From the IMG/VR virus record IMGVR_UViG_3300047276_000161, positions 1-34,647 of that record: DNA of 34,647 bases; one strand, 5' to 3'. The stretch comes from a virus. Under the pieces are notes generated by a model that had not been told where the DNA came from, did no database searches, and saw only the letters and a program-made list of their open reading frames with translations. A program made the position numbers and the translations under genes. Shown here one piece after another: positions 16,217 to 21,880 of this stretch (position 1 is its first letter; each line of letters opens with the position of its first letter).

Positions 16217-16317
16217 CATGACCTCCACACGGATATGTCCAGCCAGAGTACCACGATTGCGATCAGGCAGACCACATACAGCACTTTGTTGAACTGGGGG
16301 ATGTCGTCGTCTCTCAT
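16216..16317 (-). CDS. Tiny single-pass membrane protein (33 aa)
   Basis: A 34-codon frame, ATG 16317 (in ATGA overlap with the upstream stop) to TGA 16218-16216, which overlaps the next gene's start. The product is MRDDDIPQFNK followed by a strongly hydrophobic run (VLYVVCLIAIVVLWL), i.e. an N-in/C-out style single transmembrane helix. Perfect nesting between two other genes makes it credible. Possible small holin-like or membrane regulator, not established. Confidence 0.5.
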   Translation of the reverse strand: MRDDDIPQFNKVLYVVCLIAIVVLWLDISVWRS

Positions 16318-16604
16318 GATTGCACCTGGCTCGGGATGCGGGTCAGAATGGCCTGTGCGGCGTTTTTCAGGGCCGTGCAGGTCTCACCCTCATCTTCCTG
16401 GTCGGCAAGCGCCAGGACGACCTTTGAGCACTCCTCTCGCTCGATGAAGATCGCCTTCTTGGTGGTCTCGATGGCGACCATCATGATCTCGGCTTTTGCC
16501 AGCGCCAGCGCCTCGTCAAATTCAGCCTGGGTGAAGGTGGTGATGTGGCCTGCGCCACTCAGAATGGTCTTAGCCAGTTGGCTCAGTTCTTTCTTCTCGC
16601 TCAT
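16314..16604 (-). CDS. Small helical protein (96 aa)
   Basis: The start is at ATG 16604 after AAAGGAGAAGAACAC; a longer frame to 16625 lacks an SD. The product (MSEKKELSQLAKTILSGAG) is helical, with an FTQAEFDEALALAKAEIMMVAIETTKKA region and a short Cys-containing loop. Stops inside the next start. No recognised family. Confidence 0.5.
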   Translation of the reverse strand: MSEKKELSQLAKTILSGAGHITTFTQAEFDEALALAKAEIMMVAIETTKKAIFIEREECSKVVLALADQEDEGETCTALKNAAQAILTRIPSQVQS

Positions 16605-16780
16605 GTGTTCTTCTCCTTTACGCAAACATAGTTTGGATAGGGTTGCATAAATCCGATGCCCCTGGACACGTCAATCCACTGCCAGACATAGTACCAACCA
16701 TCCTGCACCCAATGGCCTCCACGCTCCTCGCAACTGGGCCCACAGCCCAGCAAAGGCAGGCAAAGCACCAACCATTTCAT
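16601..16780 (-). CDS. Small phage lipoprotein (59 aa)
   Basis: A 60-codon frame from ATG 16780 to TGA 16603-16601. It opens with a signal sequence of lipoprotein type, MKWLVLCLPLLGCGPSC, with a lipobox (LLGC) cutting before Cys13. The mature part is Trp/Tyr-rich (GGHWVQDGWYYVWQW) with a PYPNYVC block near the end. Small phage lipoproteins of this pattern are common; it could be exported and acylated during infection (for example in exclusion or lysis), but its role is unknown. It overlaps both neighbours by 4 nt or less. Confidence 0.6.
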   Translation of the reverse strand: MKWLVLCLPLLGCGPSCEERGGHWVQDGWYYVWQWIDVSRGIGFMQPYPNYVCVKEKNT

Positions 16781-16977
16781 CTGATCCTCGCTACTTTGTT
16801 GCGTTCTAGCAGTTTTTCGTACTGCTCTTTGGATTTATCGTCCAGGTAGCGCATGGGCAGTTCCTGAAAGTGCTTCCACTTGGCCTGGTAAATCGGGTCT
16901 TCACTTGGGGGCACCCAGCCCATCTTGCGCCAGCGAATGGTGATGTCGGTGCCAGTCGGTGTCCAGATGTAGTCCAT
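16777..16977 (-). CDS. Small protein (66 aa), unknown
   Basis: The start is ATG 16977 with an excellent SD (AAGGAGG). The product begins MDYIWTPTGTDITIRWRKMGW and continues with charged segments (LPMRYLDDKSKEQYEKLLERNK). The TGA overlaps the ATG of the lipoprotein gene. Function not recognised. Confidence 0.5.
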   Translation of the reverse strand: MDYIWTPTGTDITIRWRKMGWVPPSEDPIYQAKWKHFQELPMRYLDDKSKEQYEKLLERNKVARIR

Positions 16978-16987
16978 GATTTCCTCC

Positions 16988-17242
16988 TTACAGTTGATAG
17001 ACGCCCAGTTCGCCAGGGTTGATCCACTCGCTGAACAGGCCGTACTTTCTGAGAACGTGGTCGATGGTCGGATTGACCCCAAAGTCCCACCCGTCTCGGT
17101 TATCGGCGTAGTAGTTTGCCCACAGGTATGAATCGGGCTCCTCTGCGCTAATCTGGAACCGACCATCCATGTCGTCCCGCACATACACAGGGACGCCCAT
17201 TTTTTTGAGTGCGTTGTACGCATTACGAAAATCACGTTTCAT
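16988..17242 (-). CDS. Conserved small phage protein (84 aa)
   Basis: ATG at 17242 after CAGGAGTGAACC. The pattern ALKKMGVPVYVRDDMDGRF, then WANYYADNR, then LRKYGLFSEWINPGELGVY is one I have seen repeatedly in small proteins of proteobacterial phages, without known function. It sits within the early operon driven from promoter 2. Confidence 0.55.
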   Translation of the reverse strand: MKRDFRNAYNALKKMGVPVYVRDDMDGRFQISAEEPDSYLWANYYADNRDGWDFGVNPTIDHVLRKYGLFSEWINPGELGVYQL

Positions 17243-17245
17243 GGT

Positions 17246-17431
17246 TCACTCCTGCGCTTGTTCAACTTTGATTTTGTAGGCGTCCAGTTCCAAACTAAGT
17301 GGCAAGCCGACAAGAAAGGCTTCGGCACGAACTTGGCCAATGAAGTGGGGATCTTCCCACTGTTTGACGGTAGCGTGTTCAACGATCTTAAGCAATGCAA
17401 CAACTTCTGCAATGTTTTTTGCTGTGAGCAT
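17246..17431 (-). CDS. Small early protein (61 aa)
   Basis: The start is ATG 17431 with the recurring leader AAGGAGAACACCATG; the longer frame upstream overlaps the preceding gene out of frame. The product (MLTAKNIAEVVALLKIVEH) is mostly helical. A very stable UUCG hairpin lies in the leader. Function unknown. Confidence 0.5.
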   Translation of the reverse strand: MLTAKNIAEVVALLKIVEHATVKQWEDPHFIGQVRAEAFLVGLPLSLELDAYKIKVEQAQE

Positions 17432-17446
17432 GGTGTTCTCCTTGAA

Positions 17447-17460
17447 GGGCCCGAAGGCCC
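17447..17460 (-). promoter_or_regulatory. cUUCGg-capped hairpin before the 61-aa gene's SD
   Basis: On the minus strand GGGCC-TTCG-GGCCC: a 5-bp GC stem with the exceptionally stable C(UUCG)G tetraloop. It lies 6 nt after the upstream stop and ends 3 nt before AAGGAG. No U-tract follows, so an RNA-processing barrier, 3'-end protector or translational element is more likely than a terminator. Confidence 0.55.
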
Positions 17461-17465
17461 GTTGA

Positions 17466-17783
17466 TTAAGCGATGGAAGCAACTTTGATGACGGCGGTGG
17501 ATTCGCCACGGAATTGCTCGGCTTGCTCGGCTGTGATGCCGAAGTGGGCACACAGGGCTTCAAGGTCGATGGAACCTTTGCGGTTCTCGATGGTGATGCG
17601 AACACCGTACTTCTCGCCACGGTGCTTGCCTTCACCGTATTGGTTGGCAAGGCCGTCCTTCAGGACTTTGCACTTGGCGGTCAGGTCTTTGACCTGGCGA
17701 TCCAACACGGCCAGCGTGTCGATGTCGTTGGTGAGGGACTCGACGGTGGCGAGGGCTTGGATGGTGGCTTGAACTTCAGTCAT
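17466..17783 (-). CDS. Conserved early phage protein (105 aa), probable nucleic-acid metabolism
   Basis: ATG at 17783 after AGGAG, the first gene downstream of promoter/operator 2. The N-terminal half is a coiled-coil-like helix (LDRQVKDLTAKCKVLKDGLANQYG); the C-terminal half (YGVRITIENRKGSIDLEALCAHFGI, then FRGESTAVIKVA) matches a block I associate with conserved early phage proteins of unknown activity. It could be a host-nuclease inhibitor or recombination accessory, but nothing in the sequence decides this. Confidence 0.55.
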   Translation of the reverse strand: MTEVQATIQALATVESLTNDIDTLAVLDRQVKDLTAKCKVLKDGLANQYGEGKHRGEKYGVRITIENRKGSIDLEALCAHFGITAEQAEQFRGESTAVIKVASIA

Positions 17784-17824
17784 TTCGATCTCCTAGATAA
17801 ACCTGCGATGTTGCAGTGATGAGA

Positions 17825-17851
17825 ATTCTAACAGAAAGTTAGAGTTGTCAA
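17825..17851 (-). promoter_or_regulatory. Early promoter/operator site 2
   Basis: Inverted repeat TCTAAC-AGAAA-GTTAGA at 17827-17843. On the minus strand a perfect -35 TTGACA (17851-17846) is followed 15 nt later by an extended -10 TGTTAGAAT. The spacing is short for sigma70, but both boxes are good. It drives the 105-aa gene about 42 nt downstream. Confidence 0.65.
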
Positions 17852-17855
17852 AGTA

Positions 17856-17870
17856 TAGGGACTTTCCCTA
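17856..17870 (-). terminator. Hairpin between HNH gene and promoter 2
   Basis: TAGGGA-3 nt-TCCCTA stem (6 bp), read on the minus strand after the HNH gene's stop and directly followed by the -35 of promoter 2. Only a weak T-rich tail (TACTTT) follows. The same hairpin-then-operator order is seen at site 1. Confidence 0.4.
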
Positions 17871-17899
17871 ATATTTCAGTCGGGTATTTTGAAAACAGA

Positions 17900-18172
17900 T
17901 TAGTTACTAGTCAGACTAGTAAATACGTTCTTGAGAGTGATGTTGAGGGCGTCTTGCTCGTCCATCTTGGCGATGGCCCATGCCCTTTTCTCCCCGTGCC
18001 AACCCATCTTGCTCCCCTGATGGCAGGACTTGCACAGGGCCACCACGGTGTAGTGGTTCCCTTGCTTGATGTGGTGGGCGTCAGAGGGCCCAGCGGCCTC
18101 ACAGACCGAGCAGGGCTGTTCTTTGACCAGGCCCACCCACCGCTTCTCCTGGGCGTTCATCTTGGAGTTCAT
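17900..18172 (-). CDS. Ref-like HNH endonuclease (90 aa)
   Basis: ATG at 18172 in ATGA overlap. It has the zinc-and-HNH layout of the Ref/RecA-dependent nuclease group: PCSVCEAAGPSDAHHIKQGNH (Cys21, Cys24, His33-34, His40), then ALCKSCHQG (Cys47, Cys50, His51) and MGWHGEKRAW (His59). Phage P1 Ref is a RecA-stimulated nuclease, which is the family knowledge behind this call. The last six residues (TSLTSN) are coded by a copy of the 17-bp palindrome, so the C-terminus may have been extended by that insert. Confidence 0.7.
   Translation of the reverse strand: MNSKMNAQEKRWVGLVKEQPCSVCEAAGPSDAHHIKQGNHYTVVALCKSCHQGSKMGWHGEKRAWAIAKMDEQDALNITLKNVFTSLTSN
17905..17921. repeat. Dispersed 17-bp palindrome, copy 4 (in HNH gene end)
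   Basis: TACTAGTCAGACTAGTA in the last codons of the HNH gene, read as T-S-L-T-S in the gene's frame. The TAA stop follows 3-5 nt beyond it. Confidence 0.9.
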
Positions 18173-18510
18173 GACACCGCCTTGTCCATCACCCTGTTGG
18201 AGGCCTCATTTGAACGCCAGACATCGATTCTGGCTTGGGCCGATATCAACCCCCACCGCAGTTCCTCTTCACGCTCTACAGCGGCTCCTATGCCCTTGAG
18301 CAGTTCCACATAGGACGAGTCAGCGTAGGCCTCCATCTCGGCGGCGGCTGAGGTCTTTGCCTTGCCATCTGACAGGGCCTTCTTCATCAGCATGGCCTTC
18401 ACGCTCTTGCGGTACTCCTCGAGTTGCACCCGCTGGCCCTTGGCCTCGGCGTACTTGCGACCGTGGGTGTACAGATAGTCCACGGCGTCGTTGATGTCTT
18501 TCTGGTTCAT
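18169..18510 (-). CDS. Conserved early helical phage protein (113 aa)
   Basis: ATG at 18510 (ATGA overlap). Almost entirely helical: GRKYAEAKGQRVQLEEYRKSVKA, then EEELRWGLISAQARIDVWR near the C-terminus. The pattern of an 'Arg-Trp ... Ala ... WR' C-terminal helix is common in conserved phage early proteins, possibly linked to recombination or replication in other phages, but the function is not known to me. Tight overlap with the HNH gene. Confidence 0.55.
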   Translation of the reverse strand: MNQKDINDAVDYLYTHGRKYAEAKGQRVQLEEYRKSVKAMLMKKALSDGKAKTSAAAEMEAYADSSYVELLKGIGAAVEREEELRWGLISAQARIDVWRSNEASNRVMDKAVS

Positions 18511-19319
18511 GATTTTCTTTCTGTTAGTTCACGATCTGGCACATAGTCATGGACGATGAAACCGTTCTCAATCTTCCCTACCCACATCTCAGGAATCCAC
18601 GTAAATCCACCTGAGCGTTTTCTCCTCATGTGCGCTCTGCGTTTATGACGTGCTGGGCTTGCATGCGTACCGCCTTTATGGGGTTGTTTAACTTGCGGCT
18701 CAGGCTTCAACTCAATGGTGTTCCATGAATACATCAAAGGCTGGTGTTTGGCTCGGCGCTTGCGATTGATGAAATCCATACCCTTTGCCATGTGCGCTGT
18801 GACCACTTGCTCAGTGGTATGTGCTCTCAAGTTGACAAGACAGGCATAGTTCACCGCACTAATGCAGGCATCCTCATACAGTTTGATCATCTCTTTTTCG
18901 TCTCTGCCACCCTCTTTTATGACTTTCATCAACTTTTGATGAATGATCACATTTGTGCCTTCTGGAGGGTCATCTTCACTATCAGCCACTCTTACCCGCT
19001 TCTCGGTGACAATCACATAAGGGGTGTTAAATCCATCGTCCCCCCACAACATTGCCGCCGCACCCTCGTATGCTCCAATTTTGATGTATTTATCGTAAGT
19101 GAACGCAATATTGGGCCATGCAGGTTGAATGATTGCCATGTGATCAGAGGGCGTTAAAAACTCATCAAGATGCCGCATTTCTTTGTCCCATCCATGCTGG
19201 CGACCAATCTGAGTCAGTTCTTCTTCAACCCCATTACCCAGGTCTGTGAAATCAAACCATGTGTAGTCAGCGGCATCAAACCCTACTTTTGATGCAAGAT
19301 CAGCAACGACTGGGTTCAT
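18507..19319 (-). CDS. Conserved phage protein with basic C-terminal motif (270 aa)
   Basis: The start is set at ATG 19319, in ATGA overlap with RuvC's stop; the longer frame to 19400 runs into RuvC in another frame. The N-terminal 180 residues are an acidic mixed alpha/beta fold. The C-terminus holds SPARHKRRAHMRRKRSGGFTWIPEMWVG, a basic patch of His/Arg plus Trp that recurs in phage proteins of unknown function and suggests nucleic-acid contact. Flanked by RuvC and a helical early protein, so probably part of DNA metabolism. Confidence 0.5.
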   Translation of the reverse strand: MNPVVADLASKVGFDAADYTWFDFTDLGNGVEEELTQIGRQHGWDKEMRHLDEFLTPSDHMAIIQPAWPNIAFTYDKYIKIGAYEGAAAMLWGDDGFNTPYVIVTEKRVRVADSEDDPPEGTNVIIHQKLMKVIKEGGRDEKEMIKLYEDACISAVNYACLVNLRAHTTEQVVTAHMAKGMDFINRKRRAKHQPLMYSWNTIELKPEPQVKQPHKGGTHASPARHKRRAHMRRKRSGGFTWIPEMWVGKIENGFIVHDYVPDRELTERKS

Positions 19320-19765
19320 GATCCATACCTCGCAATCAGTGCGGCGTCTGCCAGGGCTTGGCCCTCGCCCTTTTTGTCGAGCACACGCCAGTTGGGCCAC
19401 ATCTGAATGGCCAGAGACCTGGCGGCGTCTTTGTCTTTGTTAAGCAGGCCCACATGTTTCTTCCAGGCCTGGGGCGTCACCATCCGCACGGGTATCTCCA
19501 ACGCCCCCAGGACGCCCCTGACGGTGCCTGCGGCATGTCCAAAGGTGAACATCGATGTCACCCCCTGACCAGGCATGGCGTTGACCTGTTCCATGAAAGC
19601 AATGTCAATATTGGCAAACCGCCAGAGTGCCGCCAGGGATGCACCGTTCACACGGTTGTTGGAGCCCTCGACCATGGTGGGCATCAGCCCCCACTCGATG
19701 GGTGTGCCATCTTCCAGCAACACGAATGCGCCAGATAGGCCTGGATCGATTCCAAGAATTCTCAT
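19316..19765 (-). CDS. RuvC-like Holliday junction resolvase
   Basis: A 149-aa protein with the RNase H-fold signature of RuvC: MRILGIDPGLSGAF (catalytic Asp7), AFMEQV (Glu59), and KGEGQALADAALIARYG with the distal acidic residue (Asp140). The glycine-rich MPGQGVTSMFTFGHAAG segment is also typical. It would cut four-way junctions made during phage recombination and replication before packaging. The length is slightly short for bacterial RuvC (about 170 aa) and normal for phage versions. Starts at ATG 19765. Confidence 0.85.
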   Translation of the reverse strand: MRILGIDPGLSGAFVLLEDGTPIEWGLMPTMVEGSNNRVNGASLAALWRFANIDIAFMEQVNAMPGQGVTSMFTFGHAAGTVRGVLGALEIPVRMVTPQAWKKHVGLLNKDKDAARSLAIQMWPNWRVLDKKGEGQALADAALIARYGS

Positions 19766-20028
19766 TTTGTCCCCTTCAATTCAAAGTCATCACACCGTTG
19801 CAAAATGAACCGCAGAGGGATTTGTGGCTTGCCCAGGCGGTCTCTCATCTTCATGCAGTACTTGCCCGTGTAGTTGGAGCACTCAAAGCACACACGACGG
19901 TCGTCTTGTGGGTCTCTGTCTCGCATCATCATGCTGTACGCCAGGTCGAGGGCGTCTTCCTCAGGCAGGCCCTCAGTGACGAAGACTGCCTTGCGCTTCA
20001 TGAATCGTTTGTCTTCTTGTTCAGTCAT
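19762..20028 (-). CDS. Small Cys-rich, probably zinc-binding protein (88 aa)
   Basis: ATG at 20028, in ATGA overlap. The pattern RRVCFECSNYTGKYC (three Cys) then, after about 20 residues, PLRFILQRCDDF gives a four-Cys zinc knuckle. The N-terminal part is helical. This type of small Cys4 phage protein precedes or follows DNA-metabolism genes in other phages. Role unknown. Confidence 0.6.
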   Translation of the reverse strand: MTEQEDKRFMKRKAVFVTEGLPEEDALDLAYSMMMRDRDPQDDRRVCFECSNYTGKYCMKMRDRLGKPQIPLRFILQRCDDFELKGTK

Positions 20029-20480
20029 CGCCGCACCACCACATCGTTTTTTCTTTTCTTGCCCTTGAGCATCGACTGAATGCGCTTCTCAGCGTATCGG
20101 TGGGCACTGATCATGGTTCGGGCAGGGAGTGCGTTGAGGGCCTCGCAGTAGTCCTCCAGGATGCCCCGCATCAAGTTCAGGGCCGATCCATCCAAACGGA
20201 TGTTGGCGCCACCCAGAGATCGATAGCCTGCCTTGCCCATGGCTTGTATGGCGTCCTCGAGGGCGCCGTCAGGGTCTTGCACCGCCCCTATGTCTCGCAG
20301 GGCTTCCATCATGTTGATGGCATCTGCCACAGCCTCCCAGTCATAGACCGTAGGATTGTCGGCCTTCTCGATGTTCTCCAAAGCCTGCCACATGACCTGG
20401 AGTTGGTACATGCGCTTCTCGATGGGCAACGGCTCCGTGGGGCTGGCCATCATCGCATCAAGCATTGTGTATGTCGTCAT
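20025..20480 (-). CDS. Conserved early phage protein (151 aa)
   Basis: ATG at 20480 with SD AAGGAG; the first gene after operator 3. The protein is all helical, with a blockwise pattern (QALENIEKADNPTVYDWEAVADAIN, then LRDIGAVQDPD, then ANIRLDGSALNLMRGILEDYCEALNALPAR, then SAHRYAEKRIQ) that I recognise as a conserved phage protein of unknown function. It continues into the zinc-binding gene and RuvC. Confidence 0.6.
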   Translation of the reverse strand: MTTYTMLDAMMASPTEPLPIEKRMYQLQVMWQALENIEKADNPTVYDWEAVADAINMMEALRDIGAVQDPDGALEDAIQAMGKAGYRSLGGANIRLDGSALNLMRGILEDYCEALNALPARTMISAHRYAEKRIQSMLKGKKRKNDVVVRR

Positions 20481-20515
20481 TCTCTCTCCTTAACCCACAT
20501 CGGCGTGGTGACCTG

Positions 20516-20534
20516 AGTCTAACACAAAGTTAGA
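20516..20534 (-). promoter_or_regulatory. Early promoter/operator site 3
   Basis: TCTAAC-ACAAA-GTTAGA at 20518-20534, with extended -10 TGTTAGACT on the minus strand; no clear -35. The TAA stop of the upstream 75-aa gene lies inside the operator (20532-20530), so termination of one gene and initiation of the next share bases. It precedes the 151-aa gene by about 38 nt. Confidence 0.6.
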
Positions 20535-20757
20535 CAATTGTGATTGTTGATGTTGACCGTTCAATGGCCATCTTTCCTTCGCACTCCATGTTCCAGTCAA
20601 CACCGTTGGGGTCTTGGGCTGTCCTGGCCACGGTTTGGATCACCACCGCCTTGCACAGCCACTCTTTGCCCGTCTCGTCGAACACCCGCCATTTGTGGTC
20701 GATGGTGCCCCGCCCAGGCTGACCCGCCGTCTTGTTGTACCTGATCCTGTACTTCAC
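20530..20757 (-). CDS. Small beta-rich protein (75 aa)
   Basis: The start is taken at GTG 20757, whose GTGA overlaps the stop of the oxygenase gene; the longer upstream frame is inside that gene. The product (MKYRIRYNKTAGQPGRG) has an alternating hydrophobic/polar pattern and one Cys (KEWLCKAVVIQ), and ends CEGKMAIERSTSTITIV. Function unknown. Its stop is inside operator 3. Confidence 0.5.
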   Translation of the reverse strand: MKYRIRYNKTAGQPGRGTIDHKWRVFDETGKEWLCKAVVIQTVARTAQDPNGVDWNMECEGKMAIERSTSTITIV

Positions 20758-21377
20758 ACCACCTCCACCTGGGAGTTCTCCACCAGCATGACGCCCAGAT
20801 TCATGTGGACAAACCGTGTGGGCTCCAGGCTCATGTTTTTGGTAAACGAGTGCGGCAACCAAGCATTTGCAAACAAGATGGTGCCCACCTCGGGCGTGAA
20901 CACAATGTGCGGGGAAGCCTCGCTCACGACCTTGTCGTCTGCCGCAGGCAGGTTGATCATCATCTTGGTCGGGCGGGGGTCATGGATCAGCATCTGGCAA
21001 CCGCCAGGGGGCACATCCAGGAAGTAGAAGGCGCTGATCTGCGAGCCCATGTTGTGGACATGGTAGGGCATGTCCGACACCGTGTTGTGCTCTTGAGTCC
21101 ACATCTCCGTGAAGTAGGTCACCAGGTCGTCCATCTTGTAGCCCTGCGACGCCAGGATGTTCCAGGCGGTCTGAGACACATACTCGGCAAACCCCGCAAG
21201 TTCAGGCTCATGGGCGTAGGTGGTGGTCATCACAGTCATCTGCTTGTTCTCACCGTGCGACTTCCTGGCCTCCTCGAGGTGCCTGTCGGAAACCTTCTTG
21301 ACCGCCTCCAAAAACTCGGGCTTCTTGACAGCGTAAATCTTCGTCTGGAAATACCCCGCCTCTTGCAATTGATCCAT
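20754..21377 (-). CDS. 2OG-Fe(II)-dependent oxygenase
   Basis: A 207-aa protein, start ATG 21377 (AGGAG SD). The double-stranded beta-helix signature is visible: MPYHVHNMGSQISAFYFLDVP (His106/His108 as first iron ligand), MLIHDPRP (Asp133), and VGTILFANAWLPHSFTKNMSLEPTRFV with distal His176 and Arg188 for the 2-oxoglutarate carboxylate. Such proteins hydroxylate or oxidise a substrate using 2OG and oxygen; the substrate here is unknown. The WLPHSF ending matches the prolyl-hydroxylase-like phage proteins. It has its own promoter/operator 4, so it is an early gene. Confidence 0.75.
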   Translation of the reverse strand: MDQLQEAGYFQTKIYAVKKPEFLEAVKKVSDRHLEEARKSHGENKQMTVMTTTYAHEPELAGFAEYVSQTAWNILASQGYKMDDLVTYFTEMWTQEHNTVSDMPYHVHNMGSQISAFYFLDVPPGGCQMLIHDPRPTKMMINLPAADDKVVSEASPHIVFTPEVGTILFANAWLPHSFTKNMSLEPTRFVHMNLGVMLVENSQVEVV

Positions 21378-21404
21378 CTTTTTCTCTCCTGAATTGACCC
21401 AATG

Positions 21405-21434
21405 AGTCTAACACTGAGTTTGATTTCTGTTCAA
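21405..21434 (-). promoter_or_regulatory. Early promoter/operator site 4
   Basis: An imperfect copy, TCTAAC-ACTGA-GTTTGA at 21407-21423. On the minus strand -35 TTGAAC (21434-21429), 18-nt spacer, extended -10 TGTTAGACT. It lies about 28 nt before the oxygenase ATG. The best-spaced of the set. Confidence 0.65.
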
Positions 21435-21717
21435 AAAAAATCGGGCCGCTCACCCCTTTTTTGTCTCTCTCTATCCTTTCACCCAAAGACCCCCCTACCC
21501 CACAGCGTAGGGTAGAGAGGGAAGGTGCTTCACCCCTGTTGAACAGGATCATCATGCGACGGATTGGATACCGTCTGCCCCTCGGCTTGATGATTCGACC
21601 AGCCGCACGGATTATTCGGGAACTGCCCCCTAGCCTTGCGGCATACCGTGTACCCTTTTCTTCCACGCCCCCAGGTTGAGGTCTTACTTTCGTGTGGAGT
21701 ACGGCAGGCCTGGAAAT
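21424..21717 (-). other. Gene-free, hairpin-rich segment beyond the ncRNA
   Basis: No convincing gene on either strand; the only open frames are short, lack good SDs and have unnatural composition. Minus-strand helices include a nested one at 21541-21597 (ATCATCA/TGATGAT outside GACGG/CCGTC), a GCC-GCAA-GGC hairpin near 21637, CCTGTT-G-AACAGG at 21535-21547, and a 6-bp stem CCCTAC/GTAGGG at 21494-21513. A T8 tract lies at 21432-21439. It could be a 3' extension of the ncRNA, or a replication origin. Confidence 0.35.
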
Positions 21718-21844
21718 GCAAAAAGGCTGTTTAGTCTGACCCCGTTGGAACCGCCAGTCCTTTTTGGGGACGGGCCACCCCTCACGGGGTCGGGATCAGG
21801 CTAAACAGCCTTCATGTCTTGCATCGGGTTCCAAGCCTAGCAAT
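21718..21844 (-). ncRNA. Candidate pseudoknotted phage non-coding RNA (about 125 nt)
   Basis: Read on the minus strand from the predicted start near 21844. P1 5' arm TTGGAACC (21834-21827); 14-nt linker; P2 5' arm of 12 bp plus 9 bp (21812-21791) with one C-A mismatch and one G-U; hairpin A ACCCC-GTGA-GGGGT (21790-21777) with a GNRA loop; hairpin B (21775-21753); P1 3' arm GGTTCCAA (21752-21745); P2 3' arm (21744-21723); then a T5 tract. The core is contiguous with no unpaired bases between elements except one G. P1 crossing P2 forms an H-type pseudoknot. A consensus promoter lies just upstream. No known family recognised. Confidence 0.6.
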
Positions 21845-21850
21845 GAGCGA

Positions 21851-21880
21851 ATTTTAAAGAAATCCGAAAAACCTTGTCAA
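21851..21880 (-). promoter_or_regulatory. Sigma70-type promoter for the candidate ncRNA
   Basis: Minus strand: perfect -35 TTGACA (21880-21875), 18-nt spacer, -10 TAAAAT (21856-21851; one mismatch). The -35 overlaps the TGA of the primase gene. It lacks the TCTAAC operator and so would not be under the early-repressor control seen elsewhere. Confidence 0.6.

Noticed and set aside
21250-21666. 138-aa minus-strand frame across the gene-free region
   Set aside because: Overlaps the oxygenase in another frame, crosses promoter 4, and has Arg/Gly-rich unnatural composition; no SD. The region is better read as non-coding.
21461-21679. 72-aa plus-strand frame in the gene-free region
   Set aside because: No SD, opposite strand to all neighbours, Arg/Pro-rich composition and no motif. 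Structural RNA or DNA is the simpler reading.
21541-21720. Possible tRNA-like elements in the structured region
   Set aside because: No 7-bp acceptor stem with CCA end, no anticodon arm and no proper T-loop. Some short arms only resemble tRNA parts.
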